Part shown: in pieces, positions 6,021 to 14,707 of the stretch | Layout of the letters: each line of letters begins with the position of its first letter | How positions within the stretch are numbered: the stretch's first letter is position 1 | Assembly: GCA_002329075.1 (NCBI GenBank) | Contig: DCXR01000053.1 | Span: forward strand, 75,778 to 99,854 | Direction: 5' to 3' | Source: Candidatus Neomicrothrix sp. UBA2131 | Lineage (GTDB): Bacteria; Actinomycetota; Acidimicrobiia; Acidimicrobiales; MedAcidi-G1 | Length of the DNA: 24,077 bases | Notes under the pieces: generated by a model | What the model was told of the DNA's origin: nothing | Databases searched by the model: none | Seen by the model: only the letters and a program-made list of their open reading frames with translations | Translations under genes and position numbers: made by a program

Positions 6021-8375
6021 ATGAGGGTCCTGCTGTCGTGGCTGCGCGACTTCGCCCCCATCGAGGGCGACCCGGAGCAGGTCGGCGACCAGCTCAGCGA
6101 CCTCGGCCTGGCGGTCGAGGAGGTGTCGATGCTGGGCGAGGGTCTCGACGGCATCGTCGTGGCCCGGGTGCTCGGCCTGCGCCCCCACCCCGATGCCGAC
6201 CGGATCCAACTGGTCGACGTCGACGCCGGCGACGGCGAGGCGCTCCAGGTCTGCTGCGGCGCCTTCAACATGTCGGTGGGTGACCTGGTGCCCCTGGCCC
6301 CGTTGGGCACGGTCATGCCCGGTGGCATGGAGATCGCCCGTCGCAAGATGCGGGGAGAATGGTCCAACGGCATGCTCTGCGCGTCGACCGAGATCGGTCT
6401 CGGCGACGATGACGACGGCATCATGCTCCTCGACACCGAAGCGTCTCCGGGTGCCGCACTGACCGAGGCGCTCGACCTGCGGTCCGATGTGCTCTATGAC
6501 CTCGAGGTCAACCCCAACCGGCCCGATGCCATGTCCGTTGTCGGCGTTGCCAGGGACCTGGCGGCCCGCCAGGGCCTGCCGTTCGCCATCCCCGAGCCTG
6601 ATGTCCCCGAATCGGGTGACGCTGCCGCCGGCCGCGTCTCGGTCGAGATCCTCGACCCCGGCCTCTGTGGTCGCTTCGGACTCCGGATCCTCGACGGGGT
6701 CTCGGTCGGCACCTCGCCCCGCTGGCTGGCCAACCGCCTCAACGCCCTCGGACAACGGCCCATCAACAGCGTGGTCGACGTCTCGAACTACGTGATGCTC
6801 GAGTTGGGCCAGCCCAACCACACCTACGACCTCGCACGGGTCGCCGGTGGTGCCTTCCGGATCCGGCGGGCCGCCGACGGGGAGGTCATCGAAACCCTCG
6901 ACGGCGTCGAACGCACGCTCACGGCCGCCGACGGCGTGATCGCCGACGGCGACGACGTGGCCATCGGCATCGCGGGGATCATGGGCGGTGCAAACACCGA
7001 GATCGACGATGGGACCACCTCCGTGGCCCTCGAGATGGCCTGGTGGGATCCGATGACCATCGCCACGAGTGCCCGTCGCCTCGGCCTGCGCAGCGAGGCC
7101 TCCGCCCGCTTCGAGCGGGGTTGCGACCCGGGTGTCGTCGAGTTGGCCATGCGGCGCTTCGCCGAACTGCTGGCGCCCGCAGGCGCCACGCTGGCCCCCG
7201 ACCTCGTCGATGCACGGGGCAACCTGCCGGCACGCGAGACCATCCGGGTCCGCACCGACCGGGTCAATGCCATCCTGGGTACCGACCTGGGGCGGGACCG
7301 GATCGCCGACGTGCTCCAATCCATCGAGTTCGGGGCCGAACCGGCCGGCGACGACCTGGATGTCGACATCCCGAGCTTCCGGCCCGACAGCAGCACCGAG
7401 ATCGACGTGATCGAGGAGGTTGCCCGGGTCCACGGCTACTCGAGGATCGAGCGCACGGTGCCCCGGTCGACACTCACCGGCCACCTCACGCCCTACCAGG
7501 TCGACCGGCGCACGGTCCGTTCCACCATGGCCGGGCTGGGCCTCGACGAGGTCATGCCCGTGCCGTTCCTCGCACCCGGCGATCTCGAGGCGGCGGGCCT
7601 GACATCGGACGGCATCACGGTCACCAACCCCCTCGTCGCCGAGGAGTCGGTGATGCGGGCATCACTACGGCCCGGGATCCTCAAGACGCTGGCCTACAAC
7701 GCCTCCCACAGGCTCACCGGGCTCGGCATCTTCGAGGTAGGCCACGTCTACCGGCAACCCGCCTCCGAACAGCCCCTTCCCGATGAGCGGGAGTACCTGG
7801 CCGTGGCGCTGGCGGGCCATGGGGCCGGCGATGCCGTGGCGGTCTGGTCGGCACTTGCCGACGCCCTGGCCGCACGCGACTACTCGCTGGTCGCCGAGGC
7901 CGTACCCGGCCTGCACCCCTCCCGCACTGCCCGCATCAACGTGGCGGGCACCCCGGTCGGCCACGTTGGCGAGGTCGACCCCGGCGTCCTCGAGGCCTAT
8001 GGGGTGGCCGAGCGGGTGGCCTGGCTGGAGGTCGACCTCGACAGGCTGTTCGACCTGCCGCACGGGGACAGGCCCTATGCGGGCTTCAGCCGCTACCCGT
8101 CGTCCGACATCGACCTGGCCTTCGAGGTCGACGAGGGCACCCCAGCCGATGCCGTGGGCCGTTGCATCCGGGAGTCGGCCGGCGAGCTGCTCGTCGACCT
8201 GTCGTTGTTCGACGTGTACCGGGGAGAAGCCGTGGGAGAGGGGCGGCGCAGCCTCGCATTCGCCCTGCGCCTCCAGGCCACGGACCGGACGCTTACCGAT
8301 GTCGAGGTGGCCGAACTGCGCCAGCGCTGCATAGAAGCGGTGCAGGGCTCGCTGCCTGCCACCCTACGGGGCTGA
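6021..8375 (+). CDS. pheT: Phenylalanyl-tRNA synthetase beta subunit
   Basis: Large, non-catalytic subunit with the editing site and tRNA contacts. The 784-residue product begins MRVLLSWLRDF, typical of PheT. It continues with the OB-fold tRNA-binding domain (about residues 40-150), the B3/B4 editing domain with RPINSVVDVSNYVMLELGQP, and the B5 domain. A degenerate class II core follows, then the C-terminal ferredoxin-fold anticodon-binding domain, including YPSSDIDLAFEV and a late RRSLAFALRLQA. Length is normal. ATG 6021 is selected by homology and by a G-rich stretch 8 nt upstream. A 5-codon mini-ORF bridges pheS and pheT. Cotranscription with pheS is expected for assembly of the heterotetramer. 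Confidence 0.96.
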   Translation: MRVLLSWLRDFAPIEGDPEQVGDQLSDLGLAVEEVSMLGEGLDGIVVARVLGLRPHPDADRIQLVDVDAGDGEALQVCCGAFNMSVGDLVPLAPLGTVMPGGMEIARRKMRGEWSNGMLCASTEIGLGDDDDGIMLLDTEASPGAALTEALDLRSDVLYDLEVNPNRPDAMSVVGVARDLAARQGLPFAIPEPDVPESGDAAAGRVSVEILDPGLCGRFGLRILDGVSVGTSPRWLANRLNALGQRPINSVVDVSNYVMLELGQPNHTYDLARVAGGAFRIRRAADGEVIETLDGVERTLTAADGVIADGDDVAIGIAGIMGGANTEIDDGTTSVALEMAWWDPMTIATSARRLGLRSEASARFERGCDPGVVELAMRRFAELLAPAGATLAPDLVDARGNLPARETIRVRTDRVNAILGTDLGRDRIADVLQSIEFGAEPAGDDLDVDIPSFRPDSSTEIDVIEEVARVHGYSRIERTVPRSTLTGHLTPYQVDRRTVRSTMAGLGLDEVMPVPFLAPGDLEAAGLTSDGITVTNPLVAEESVMRASLRPGILKTLAYNASHRLTGLGIFEVGHVYRQPASEQPLPDEREYLAVALAGHGAGDAVAVWSALADALAARDYSLVAEAVPGLHPSRTARINVAGTPVGHVGEVDPGVLEAYGVAERVAWLEVDLDRLFDLPHGDRPYAGFSRYPSSDIDLAFEVDEGTPADAVGRCIRESAGELLVDLSLFDVYRGEAVGEGRRSLAFALRLQATDRTLTDVEVAELRQRCIEAVQGSLPATLRG

Positions 8376-8407
8376 CGCCCGACCAATTCCCCGCTGCGGG
8401 CGACGAC

Positions 8408-8413
8408 TACGTT
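8408..8413 (+). promoter_or_regulatory. -10 box for a leaderless MDR-gene mRNA
   Basis: TACGTT ends exactly 6 nt before ATG 8420, the same geometry as at hisG and argC. No Shine-Dalgarno sequence is present, and the -35 region is weak. Confidence 0.5.
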
Positions 8414-8419
8414 CGGCCC

Positions 8420-9397
8420 ATGCGCTGCTGGCAGGTACATGAACTGGGTGACCCGATCGATCGCCTCGTCCTGGACGAGGTCGAGGTGCCGGAGGCCGGA
8501 ACCGGACGGGTGGTGCTCGATGTCGAAGCGGTGGGCCTCGCCTTCCCGAACGTCCTGCAGTGCCGGGGTGAGTACCAGGTGAAGCCTCCGCTGCCCTTCA
8601 GTCCTGCCGCTGAGGTGGTCGGCCGTGTGGCCGCCGTCGGCGATGGCGTCGGGGGCCTGGAGGTCGGCCAGCGGGTTGTGAGCCTCGGCGGTGCATTGGC
8701 CGACCAGGCAGCGGTGGGTGCCGGTACGGCGTTCGTCGTGCCCGACGGGGTGGCCCCGGAGCAGGCGGTGGCCCTGCCGACCAACTACTGCACCACCTGG
8801 TACGCCCTGCACGATCGTGCGCAGTTGCAGCCGGGCGAGACCCTGCTGGTCACGGGCGCCTCGGGCGGGACGGGTTCGGCGGCGATCCAGTTGGGGCTGG
8901 CAGCAGGGGCGCGGGTGATCGCCGTGGCGGGCGGGCCGGAGAAGGTGGCGGCATGTGCTGCGCTGGGCGCCGACGAGGTGATCGACCACCGCCAGGTCGA
9001 CGACCTGGTCGAGCGGGTGCGCGAGTTGACCGGCGGCGGCGGTGTCGACGTGGCCTACGACCCAGTGGGTGGCGAAGTGTTCCAGCAGGTTCGGCGCTGC
9101 ATGGCATGGAACGGCCGGCTGCTGGTCATCGGCTTCGTGGCCGGGATCCCGGAGATCGCCACGAACCACGTGCTGCTGAAGAACTATTCGGTGGTGGGCG
9201 TGCACTGGGGGGCGTCGTTGGCCCGCGATCCCGAGTCCCTGGGCCGCCAGATGGGGGAGTTGTTCGCCCTGGCGGAGACGGGCGCCGTCGACCCGCTCCT
9301 GCATCCCGTGTACGGCTTCACCGATGCGGCGAGGGCGATCCAGGACATCGCAGACCGCCAGGTGGTAGGAAAGGTCGTGGTGTCCGCCGGAGGCTGA
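8420..9397 (+). CDS. NADPH:quinone oxidoreductase-like MDR protein
   Basis: Medium-chain dehydrogenase/reductase of the zinc-free quinone reductase type, expected to use NADPH to reduce quinones or enoyl-type substrates in the cytoplasm. The 325-residue product has an N-terminal GroES-like domain with PFSPAAEVVGRVAAVGDGV, a Rossmann domain with VTGASGGTGSAAIQLG at about residues 147-162, and ends KVVVSAGG. The cysteine/histidine ligands of zinc alcohol dehydrogenases are absent. The frame is open further upstream, overlapping the end of pheT, but homology begins at MRCWQVHELG, so ATG 8420 is used; the -10 box supports this. Its place between pheT and argC gives no clear functional link. The substrate is unknown. 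Confidence 0.88.
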   Translation: MRCWQVHELGDPIDRLVLDEVEVPEAGTGRVVLDVEAVGLAFPNVLQCRGEYQVKPPLPFSPAAEVVGRVAAVGDGVGGLEVGQRVVSLGGALADQAAVGAGTAFVVPDGVAPEQAVALPTNYCTTWYALHDRAQLQPGETLLVTGASGGTGSAAIQLGLAAGARVIAVAGGPEKVAACAALGADEVIDHRQVDDLVERVRELTGGGGVDVAYDPVGGEVFQQVRRCMAWNGRLLVIGFVAGIPEIATNHVLLKNYSVVGVHWGASLARDPESLGRQMGELFALAETGAVDPLLHPVYGFTDAARAIQDIADRQVVGKVVVSAGG

Positions 9398-9406
9398 CCG
9401 AGACGG

Positions 9407-9448
9407 TTCATGCAGGCAGATGCATGAAGATGTTGCATGATGATGCGG
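9407..9448 (+). promoter_or_regulatory. ArgR operator (ARG boxes) at argC
   Basis: TTCATGCA (9407-9414) and TGCATGAA (9421-9428) form a perfect 8-bp inverted repeat with a 6-bp spacer. A second element, TTGCATGATGATGCGG (9433-9448), resembles the TTGCAT/ATGCAA style of mycobacterial ARG box as I remember it, and it covers the -35. Two adjacent boxes fit a hexameric ArgR, and the argR gene lies in the same operon, so arginine-dependent autoregulation is expected. Confidence 0.75.
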
Positions 9449-9461
9449 CATACCGTATGAT
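9433..9461 (+). promoter_or_regulatory. argC promoter, leaderless geometry
   Basis: -35 TTGCAT (9433-9438), a 17-bp spacer and -10 TATGAT (9456-9461). The -10 ends 6 nt before ATG 9468, which predicts transcription starting at the A of the start codon. No Shine-Dalgarno sequence lies between. The -35 is embedded in the ARG-box-like sequence, so repressor binding would block RNA polymerase. Confidence 0.72.
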
Positions 9462-9467
9462 TGTGAA

Positions 9468-10514
9468 ATGGCCTCCGTCGGGATCATCGGGGCCTCGGGG
9501 TTCACCGGGGCCGAACTGCTGCGGCTCTGTGCCGCCCATCCGGACCTCGACGTGGTCGTCGCCACCGGCGACACCCAGGCCGGCACGGCCGTGGCCGACC
9601 TCTACCCGAGCCTCGCCGCCCACTACGGCGACCTGACGTTCGCCGCCGTCGACGCCGCGACGGCCGACGGCTGCGACCTCGTGTTCCTCGGCCTGCCCCA
9701 CGGCGCCTCGCAGGCCCTCGTCCCCGACCTGGTCTCCCGGGTCGGACACGTGGTGGACCTGGCGGCCGACTTCCGGCTGCGGGACGCCTCCCTGTACCCC
9801 GAGTGGTACGACGAGCCGCACACTGCACCCGACCTGCTTGCCGACTTCGCCTATGGGCTGCCCGAGCTCTACCGGTCGACGATCGTCGGGGCGTCGCTGG
9901 TCGCCGTCCCCGGCTGCTACCCGACATCGGCGGCCCTGGCCCTCGCACCCTTCGTGTGGGGAGGCCACGTCGAGCCCGCCGGCATCGTGGTCGACGCCGC
10001 AAGCGGCGTATCCGGCGCCGGACGGCCCCCGAAGCCCCACACCACCTTCTGCGCCGTCGACGAGGACTACGCCGCCTACGGCTTGTCCGGGCACCGGCAC
10101 ACGCCCGAAATGGAACAGGTGGTCGGCACACGGCCCGACGGCACCGGCGTCGACGGGGTGTCGGTCCTGTTCACCCCGCACCTGGCACCCATGAACCGGG
10201 GCATCCTGGCCACCTGCTACGCGAGGCCGACCGGCGCCCTCGATACCTCGGCCGCCCTGGGACTGTTGGCCGACTTCTACGCCGACGAGCCGTTCATCGT
10301 GGTCGATGAACGGTCGCCCTCGACCAAGGCCACGCTCGGTGCCAACACGGCGCACCTCACCGCCCGGGTCGACCCCCGGACCGGCCTGCTGGTCGTCCTG
10401 TGTGCCATCGACAACCTCGTCAAGGGCGCCTCCGGACAGGCCGTGCAGTGTGCCAACCTGGCTCTGGGCCTCGAAGAGGCGGCCGGCCTCCCGTCGATAG
10501 GGCTCTACCCGTGA
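9468..10514 (+). CDS. argC: N-acetyl-gamma-glutamyl-phosphate reductase
   Basis: Third step of arginine synthesis: NADPH-dependent reduction of N-acetylglutamyl phosphate to the semialdehyde. The 348-residue product begins with a Rossmann motif, GIIGASGFTGAELLRL. It carries the active-site cysteine in VAVPGCYPTSA (Cys150), and the ASGVSGAGR and LVKGASGQAVQ motifs follow. Length is normal. ATG 9468 is fixed by the Rossmann strand beginning at residue 3 and by the leaderless promoter. First gene of the arg block; its stop overlaps the argJ start. Confidence 0.97.
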   Translation: MASVGIIGASGFTGAELLRLCAAHPDLDVVVATGDTQAGTAVADLYPSLAAHYGDLTFAAVDAATADGCDLVFLGLPHGASQALVPDLVSRVGHVVDLAADFRLRDASLYPEWYDEPHTAPDLLADFAYGLPELYRSTIVGASLVAVPGCYPTSAALALAPFVWGGHVEPAGIVVDAASGVSGAGRPPKPHTTFCAVDEDYAAYGLSGHRHTPEMEQVVGTRPDGTGVDGVSVLFTPHLAPMNRGILATCYARPTGALDTSAALGLLADFYADEPFIVVDERSPSTKATLGANTAHLTARVDPRTGLLVVLCAIDNLVKGASGQAVQCANLALGLEEAAGLPSIGLYP

Positions 10515-11674
10515 GCGTCACCAGCACCCCGGGATTCGTGGCCGGCGGCGCCACCTGCGGCATCAAGCCTTCGGGCGTCCCCGACCTGGCGCTGGTCGCC
10601 ACCGCTGACCGCGCAGCGGTCACCGCTGCCGGTGTGTTCACGTCGAACAAGATGACCGCTGCTCCCGTGCTGGTCTGCCGGGAGCACCTGGCGGCGACCG
10701 GCGGGAAGGCCGCAGCCGTGGTCCTCAACAGCGGCAACGCCAACGCCGCCACCGGGGCGCAGGGCATGGCCGACGCCCGCCAGATGGCTGCCGCCACGGC
10801 TGCTGAGTTGGGTTGTGCCACCGAGGAGGTCCTCGTCTGCTCGACCGGCTGGATCGGCTACCCGCTTCCGATGGGCGCCATCCTGGGAGGGATCACCACC
10901 GCAGCTGCCAATCTGTCCGAGGACGGGGGAGCGGCCGCCGCCACGGCGATCATGACGACCGACACGGTGCCACGGAGCGCCGTCGTCGTCGGCGAAGGCT
11001 TCACCGTCGGCGGCATCGCCAAGGGCGCGGCGATGCTCGAACCCAACATGGCCACGATGCTCGCCGTGCTCACCACCGACGCCGAGGTCGACCCCGCCAC
11101 CGCCACCGAACTACTCCGGACTGCAGTCGGCACCAGCTTCAACTGCCTGACCGTCGACGGCGCAGAGTCCACCAACGACACGGTGCTGCTGCTCGCCAAC
11201 GGGACCGCCGGGCCGGTCGATCCCGATGCACTGGGCGCGGCGCTGGCCGATGCGTGCCTGTCGCTGTCCGTCCAGATGGCCGACGACGCCGAAGGCTCGA
11301 CCAAGACGGTGTTCCTCACCGTCACCGGTGCAGCCAGCGACGCCGAGGCCGCCAAGGGAGCCAGGGACACCGCCAACTGCCAACTGGTCAAGTGCTCCTG
11401 GTACGGCGAGGACCCCTACTGGGGTCGCATCGCCGCCGAAATGGGCGCTGCCGGCATCGCCTTCGACTCCGACACGATCACGATCTCGTACGGCGGGCAG
11501 GTCGTCTACGCCGGCGGCGAGGCCCGGGCCGTCGATGCCGTCGCCCTGGAGTCGCACATGGCCGGACGGACCCTCGACCTCGACGTCGACCTCGGCCAGG
11601 GCACCGGCACGGCACGGGTGGTAACCACCGACCTCAGCCACGCCTACATCGACGAGAACATGCGGACCTCCTGA
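10511..11674 (+). CDS. argJ: Bifunctional ArgJ (ornithine acetyltransferase/NAGS)
   Basis: Transfers the acetyl group from N-acetylornithine to glutamate, recycling it, and in bifunctional members also makes N-acetylglutamate from acetyl-CoA. The 387-residue precursor contains the self-cleavage region KGAAMLEPNMATMLAVLTTDA. Cleavage is expected between Ala181 and Thr182, the threonine becoming the nucleophile of the beta chain. The usual KGxGM start of this motif is KGAAM here. GTG 10511 overlaps the argC stop as GTGA, so translation is probably coupled. The longer open frame upstream is inside argC and is discounted. No separate argA or argE is seen, consistent with the cyclic pathway. Confidence 0.95.
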   Translation: MSVTSTPGFVAGGATCGIKPSGVPDLALVATADRAAVTAAGVFTSNKMTAAPVLVCREHLAATGGKAAAVVLNSGNANAATGAQGMADARQMAAATAAELGCATEEVLVCSTGWIGYPLPMGAILGGITTAAANLSEDGGAAAATAIMTTDTVPRSAVVVGEGFTVGGIAKGAAMLEPNMATMLAVLTTDAEVDPATATELLRTAVGTSFNCLTVDGAESTNDTVLLLANGTAGPVDPDALGAALADACLSLSVQMADDAEGSTKTVFLTVTGAASDAEAAKGARDTANCQLVKCSWYGEDPYWGRIAAEMGAAGIAFDSDTITISYGGQVVYAGGEARAVDAVALESHMAGRTLDLDVDLGQGTGTARVVTTDLSHAYIDENMRTS

Positions 11675-11685
11675 GGAGAACTGAG

Positions 11686-12603
11686 ATGAACCCCGGCACC
11701 GAACAGTTCTCCCCCGAGCGGCGGGCCGCCGTCCTCATCGAGACCCTGCCCTACATCCAACGGTTCAAGGGCTCGGTCATCGTCGTCAAGTTCGGCGGAA
11801 ACGCCATGGTCGACGAGGACCTGGCGGCCCGGTTCGCAGAGGACATCGTGCTCATGCACTCGGTCGGGATCCGGCCGGTCGTCGTGCACGGCGGCGGCCC
11901 GCAGATCGGCGAGTTGATGGAACGCCTGGGCCTCGAGTCCGAGTTCCGGGACGGCCTCCGGGTCACCGACGCCGCCACGCTCGACGTCGCCCGCATGGTC
12001 CTGGTCGGCAAGGTCAGCCGGGACATCGTGTCGGGCATCAACGTGCACGGTCCGCTCGCCGTAGGGCTGTCGGGCGAGGACGGCGGCCTCATCCGGGCGA
12101 CCGCCAGGGACCCCGAACTTGGATTCGTCGGCGACGTCGAATCGGTCAACCCTGGCATCGTCGAGCGACTCCTCGCCGAAGACCTCATCCCCGTCGTCTC
12201 GACCATCGGAGCCGACATGAGCGGACAGGCCTACAACATCAACTCCGACACGGTGGCGGCCGCACTGGCCGGGGCACTCGGCGCCGAGCGGATCCTCTAC
12301 CTGACCGACATCGAGGGCCTCCGGGCCGACGCCGAAGACCCCGACACCCTCATCTCGAGGCTCGACGTCGAGCGGCTCGGGGTGCTCATGGCCGACGGAA
12401 CCATCCAAGGCGGCATGACCCCCAAGGCCCAGGCGTGCCTCGACGCCGTCAACGCCGGGGTCGGCTCGGCGCACATGGTCGACGGGCGAATCCCGCACGT
12501 GCTGCTACTCGAGCTGTTCACCGACGCCGGCATCGGGACCATGGTGTTCCCGGTGGGCGGCGGACCCGACACCCCCGCCCGTGGCGAAGGGACGCCGTCA
12601 TGA
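11686..12603 (+). CDS. argB: N-acetylglutamate kinase
   Basis: Phosphorylates N-acetylglutamate with ATP, the second step and usual control point of the pathway. The 305-residue product has the amino-acid kinase fold, with VVKFGGNAM and VVHGGGPQIG forming the phosphate- and substrate-binding glycine loops. The N-terminal helix (LIETLPYIQRFKG) before the kinase core is typical of hexameric, arginine-inhibited enzymes, so feedback inhibition is likely. ATG 11686 follows GAGGAG at a good distance, 11 bp after argJ. Its end overlaps argD by 4 bp (ATGA). Confidence 0.96.
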   Translation: MNPGTEQFSPERRAAVLIETLPYIQRFKGSVIVVKFGGNAMVDEDLAARFAEDIVLMHSVGIRPVVVHGGGPQIGELMERLGLESEFRDGLRVTDAATLDVARMVLVGKVSRDIVSGINVHGPLAVGLSGEDGGLIRATARDPELGFVGDVESVNPGIVERLLAEDLIPVVSTIGADMSGQAYNINSDTVAAALAGALGAERILYLTDIEGLRADAEDPDTLISRLDVERLGVLMADGTIQGGMTPKAQACLDAVNAGVGSAHMVDGRIPHVLLLELFTDAGIGTMVFPVGGGPDTPARGEGTPS

Positions 12604-13799
12604 GCGGCGAACGACTCCTCATGGACAACTACGGCGACCCGCCGGTCACGTTCGTCCGGGGGCAGGGCACCGAACTGTTCGACGACTCCGGAAAGCGGTA
12701 CCTCGACTTCCTCTGCGGCCTGGCGGTCACCAGCCTCGGCCACAGCCACCCACGGGTGGCGGCGACCCTCGCCACCCAGGCCGGGACGCTGCTCCACGTC
12801 TCCAACCTGTTCGACACCGAACCGCACCTCGAGGTGGCCGCCCGGCTCGATTCCCTGGTCCGGTCGGGGACCGGCGAGGCGACGCCGGGCCGGGTGCTGT
12901 TCCAGAACTCCGGCGCCGAGGCCAACGAGGCCGCCATCAAGCTGGCCCGCAAGCACCAGGGAAGGGGCCGCCACGTCGTCCTGTCGGCCTTCCGGTCGTT
13001 CCACGGACGGACCCTCGCCACCCTGGCCGCCACCGGCCAGCCCGAGAAGCACGAGCCCTTCCAGCCGCTGCCCGAGGGCTTCCGGCACGCCGCCTGGAAC
13101 GACCTCGAAGCCTTCGAGTCGGTCCTCGACCCCACCGTCGGGGCGATCCTGCTCGAGTCCCTCCAGGGTGAGGGAGGGGTCAACCCGGCCGACGTCGACT
13201 TCCTCGTAGGCATCCGGCGGCTCTGCGACGAGCGGGGCATCCTCCTGATCCTCGACGAGGTCCAGACCGGCCTCGGTCGTACCGGTCGGTGGTTCGGCTT
13301 CCACCACGCCGGCATCCGGGCCGACATCGTCACCGTCGCCAAGGCGCTCGGCAACGGCGTCCCGATCGGCGCCGTCTGGGCCACCGCCGAAGTGGCGGCG
13401 GCATTCTCACCCGGCGACCACGGTTCCACCTTCGGTGGGCAGCCCCTCGCCGCCTCGGCAGCCAGGGAGGTGCTCCGGGTCATGGAGGAGATCGACGCCC
13501 CGGCGTGTGCTGCGGCCAAGGGTGCGGCCCTCACCGTCCTCCTGGAGGCCCTGCCGGGCGTCATCGGCGTCCGGGGCCTCGGCCTGCTCCTGGCTGCCGA
13601 ACTCGACCCCGACGTACTCGACGGCCGCACCGGCCCCGACGTGGCACGGGCCTGCCTCGATGTCGGCCTGGTGGTCAACGGCATCACGTCGACCGCCCTG
13701 AGGCTGGCACCGCCCCTTACAGTGACCGACGACGAGTTGGCCGAGGGTGTGGCGATCCTGGGCAGTGTGCTTGCCGGAGACAGGGAGGCCATCGCATGA
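12600..13799 (+). CDS. argD: Acetylornithine aminotransferase
   Basis: PLP-dependent class III aminotransferase making N-acetylornithine from the semialdehyde with glutamate as donor. The 399-residue product has YLDFLCGLAVTSLGHSHP, the NSGAEANEAAIKLARKH cofactor region, LILDEVQTGLGRTG, and the PLP lysine in VTVAKALGNGVP (Lys248). Length is normal. ATG 12600 overlaps the argB stop (ATGA), and the argD stop overlaps argF in the same way. Actinobacterial ArgD can also serve in lysine synthesis as the succinyl-diaminopimelate aminotransferase; that is family knowledge, not visible here. Confidence 0.95.
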   Translation: MSGERLLMDNYGDPPVTFVRGQGTELFDDSGKRYLDFLCGLAVTSLGHSHPRVAATLATQAGTLLHVSNLFDTEPHLEVAARLDSLVRSGTGEATPGRVLFQNSGAEANEAAIKLARKHQGRGRHVVLSAFRSFHGRTLATLAATGQPEKHEPFQPLPEGFRHAAWNDLEAFESVLDPTVGAILLESLQGEGGVNPADVDFLVGIRRLCDERGILLILDEVQTGLGRTGRWFGFHHAGIRADIVTVAKALGNGVPIGAVWATAEVAAAFSPGDHGSTFGGQPLAASAAREVLRVMEEIDAPACAAAKGAALTVLLEALPGVIGVRGLGLLLAAELDPDVLDGRTGPDVARACLDVGLVVNGITSTALRLAPPLTVTDDELAEGVAILGSVLAGDREAIA

Positions 13800-14707
13800 G
13801 GCACCTGCTGGAAGTAGACGACCTGACCCCCGCAGAACTCTCGCGGGTGCTCGACCTCGCCGTCGAGCCGGCACCGCCACAGGTGCTCGACGGCCGGGGC
13901 ATGGCGCTGCTGTTCGAAAAGCCCTCTGCCCGCACCCGCAACTCGATGGAGATGGCCGTCGTCCAACTCGGTGGGCATCCCATGTACATCCAGGCCTCTG
14001 AGGTCGGCCTCGATACCCGGGAGTCGGTCGAGGACGTCACCAACACCCTCGCCTGCTTCCACGGTGCCATCGGCGCCCGGGTCTTCGCCCACTCGACGGT
14101 GGAGCGTATGGCGGCCCTCGACCTGGTGCCCGTCGTCAACATGCTCTCCGACGCCGCCCACCCGCTGCAGGCCCTCGCCGACGTGCTGACAATGCGGCAA
14201 CTCCTCGGCACCCTCGAGGGTCGGAGCGTCACCTACGTGGGAGATGGCAACAACGTCTTCCGGTCGCTCGCCCTGGCAGCCGGGATGCTCGGCATGGAGG
14301 TCCGTTTCACAGGCCCGCCCGGCTACCGGCCCACCGAGGTCGACACCGACCGCCTGGCTGCCGCCGGTGTGGTCGTGGCCGGGTTCGAACGGCCGGAAGA
14401 GGCCGTCGCGGGCACCGACATCGTGTACACCGACGTCTGGACCTCGATGGGCCAGGAGGAAGAAAGCACCCGGCGGCTCTCCGACTTCGAGGGCTACCAG
14501 GTCGACGAGCGGCTGCTCGCCGCCGCAGGCGACCAGGTGCACTTCCTGCACTGCCTGCCCGCCCACAGGGGCGAGGAGGTCACGAGCGGAGCCGTCGACG
14601 GGGCCGCCAGCCGGGTCTGGCAGCAGGCCGAGAACCGGATGCACGCCGCAAGGGGCCTGTTGGCCTGGTTGCTGGGCGAGGCAGCGAGCGATGGGATCAG
14701 CGCATGA
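13796..14707 (+). CDS. argF: Ornithine carbamoyltransferase
   Basis: Joins ornithine and carbamoyl phosphate to give citrulline. The 303-residue product has the carbamoyl-phosphate loop as KPSARTRNS (residues 42-50, commonly S-T/L-R-T-R), HPLQALAD in place of the more usual HPCQ, and the ornithine-binding HCLPAHRG with Cys253. These substitutions are compatible with function but would be worth aligning. ATG 13796 overlaps the argD stop by 4 bp, and the argF stop overlaps argR likewise. No carAB genes are in the window, so carbamoyl phosphate is supplied from elsewhere. Confidence 0.96.
   Translation: MRHLLEVDDLTPAELSRVLDLAVEPAPPQVLDGRGMALLFEKPSARTRNSMEMAVVQLGGHPMYIQASEVGLDTRESVEDVTNTLACFHGAIGARVFAHSTVERMAALDLVPVVNMLSDAAHPLQALADVLTMRQLLGTLEGRSVTYVGDGNNVFRSLALAAGMLGMEVRFTGPPGYRPTEVDTDRLAAAGVVVAGFERPEEAVAGTDIVYTDVWTSMGQEEESTRRLSDFEGYQVDERLLAAAGDQVHFLHCLPAHRGEEVTSGAVDGAASRVWQQAENRMHAARGLLAWLLGEAASDGISA

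Noticed and set aside
5775..7484. 569-codon minus-strand open frame over pheS/pheT
   Set aside because: Antisense to clearly functional synthetase genes; such frames are expected from high third-position GC. No recognisable domain.
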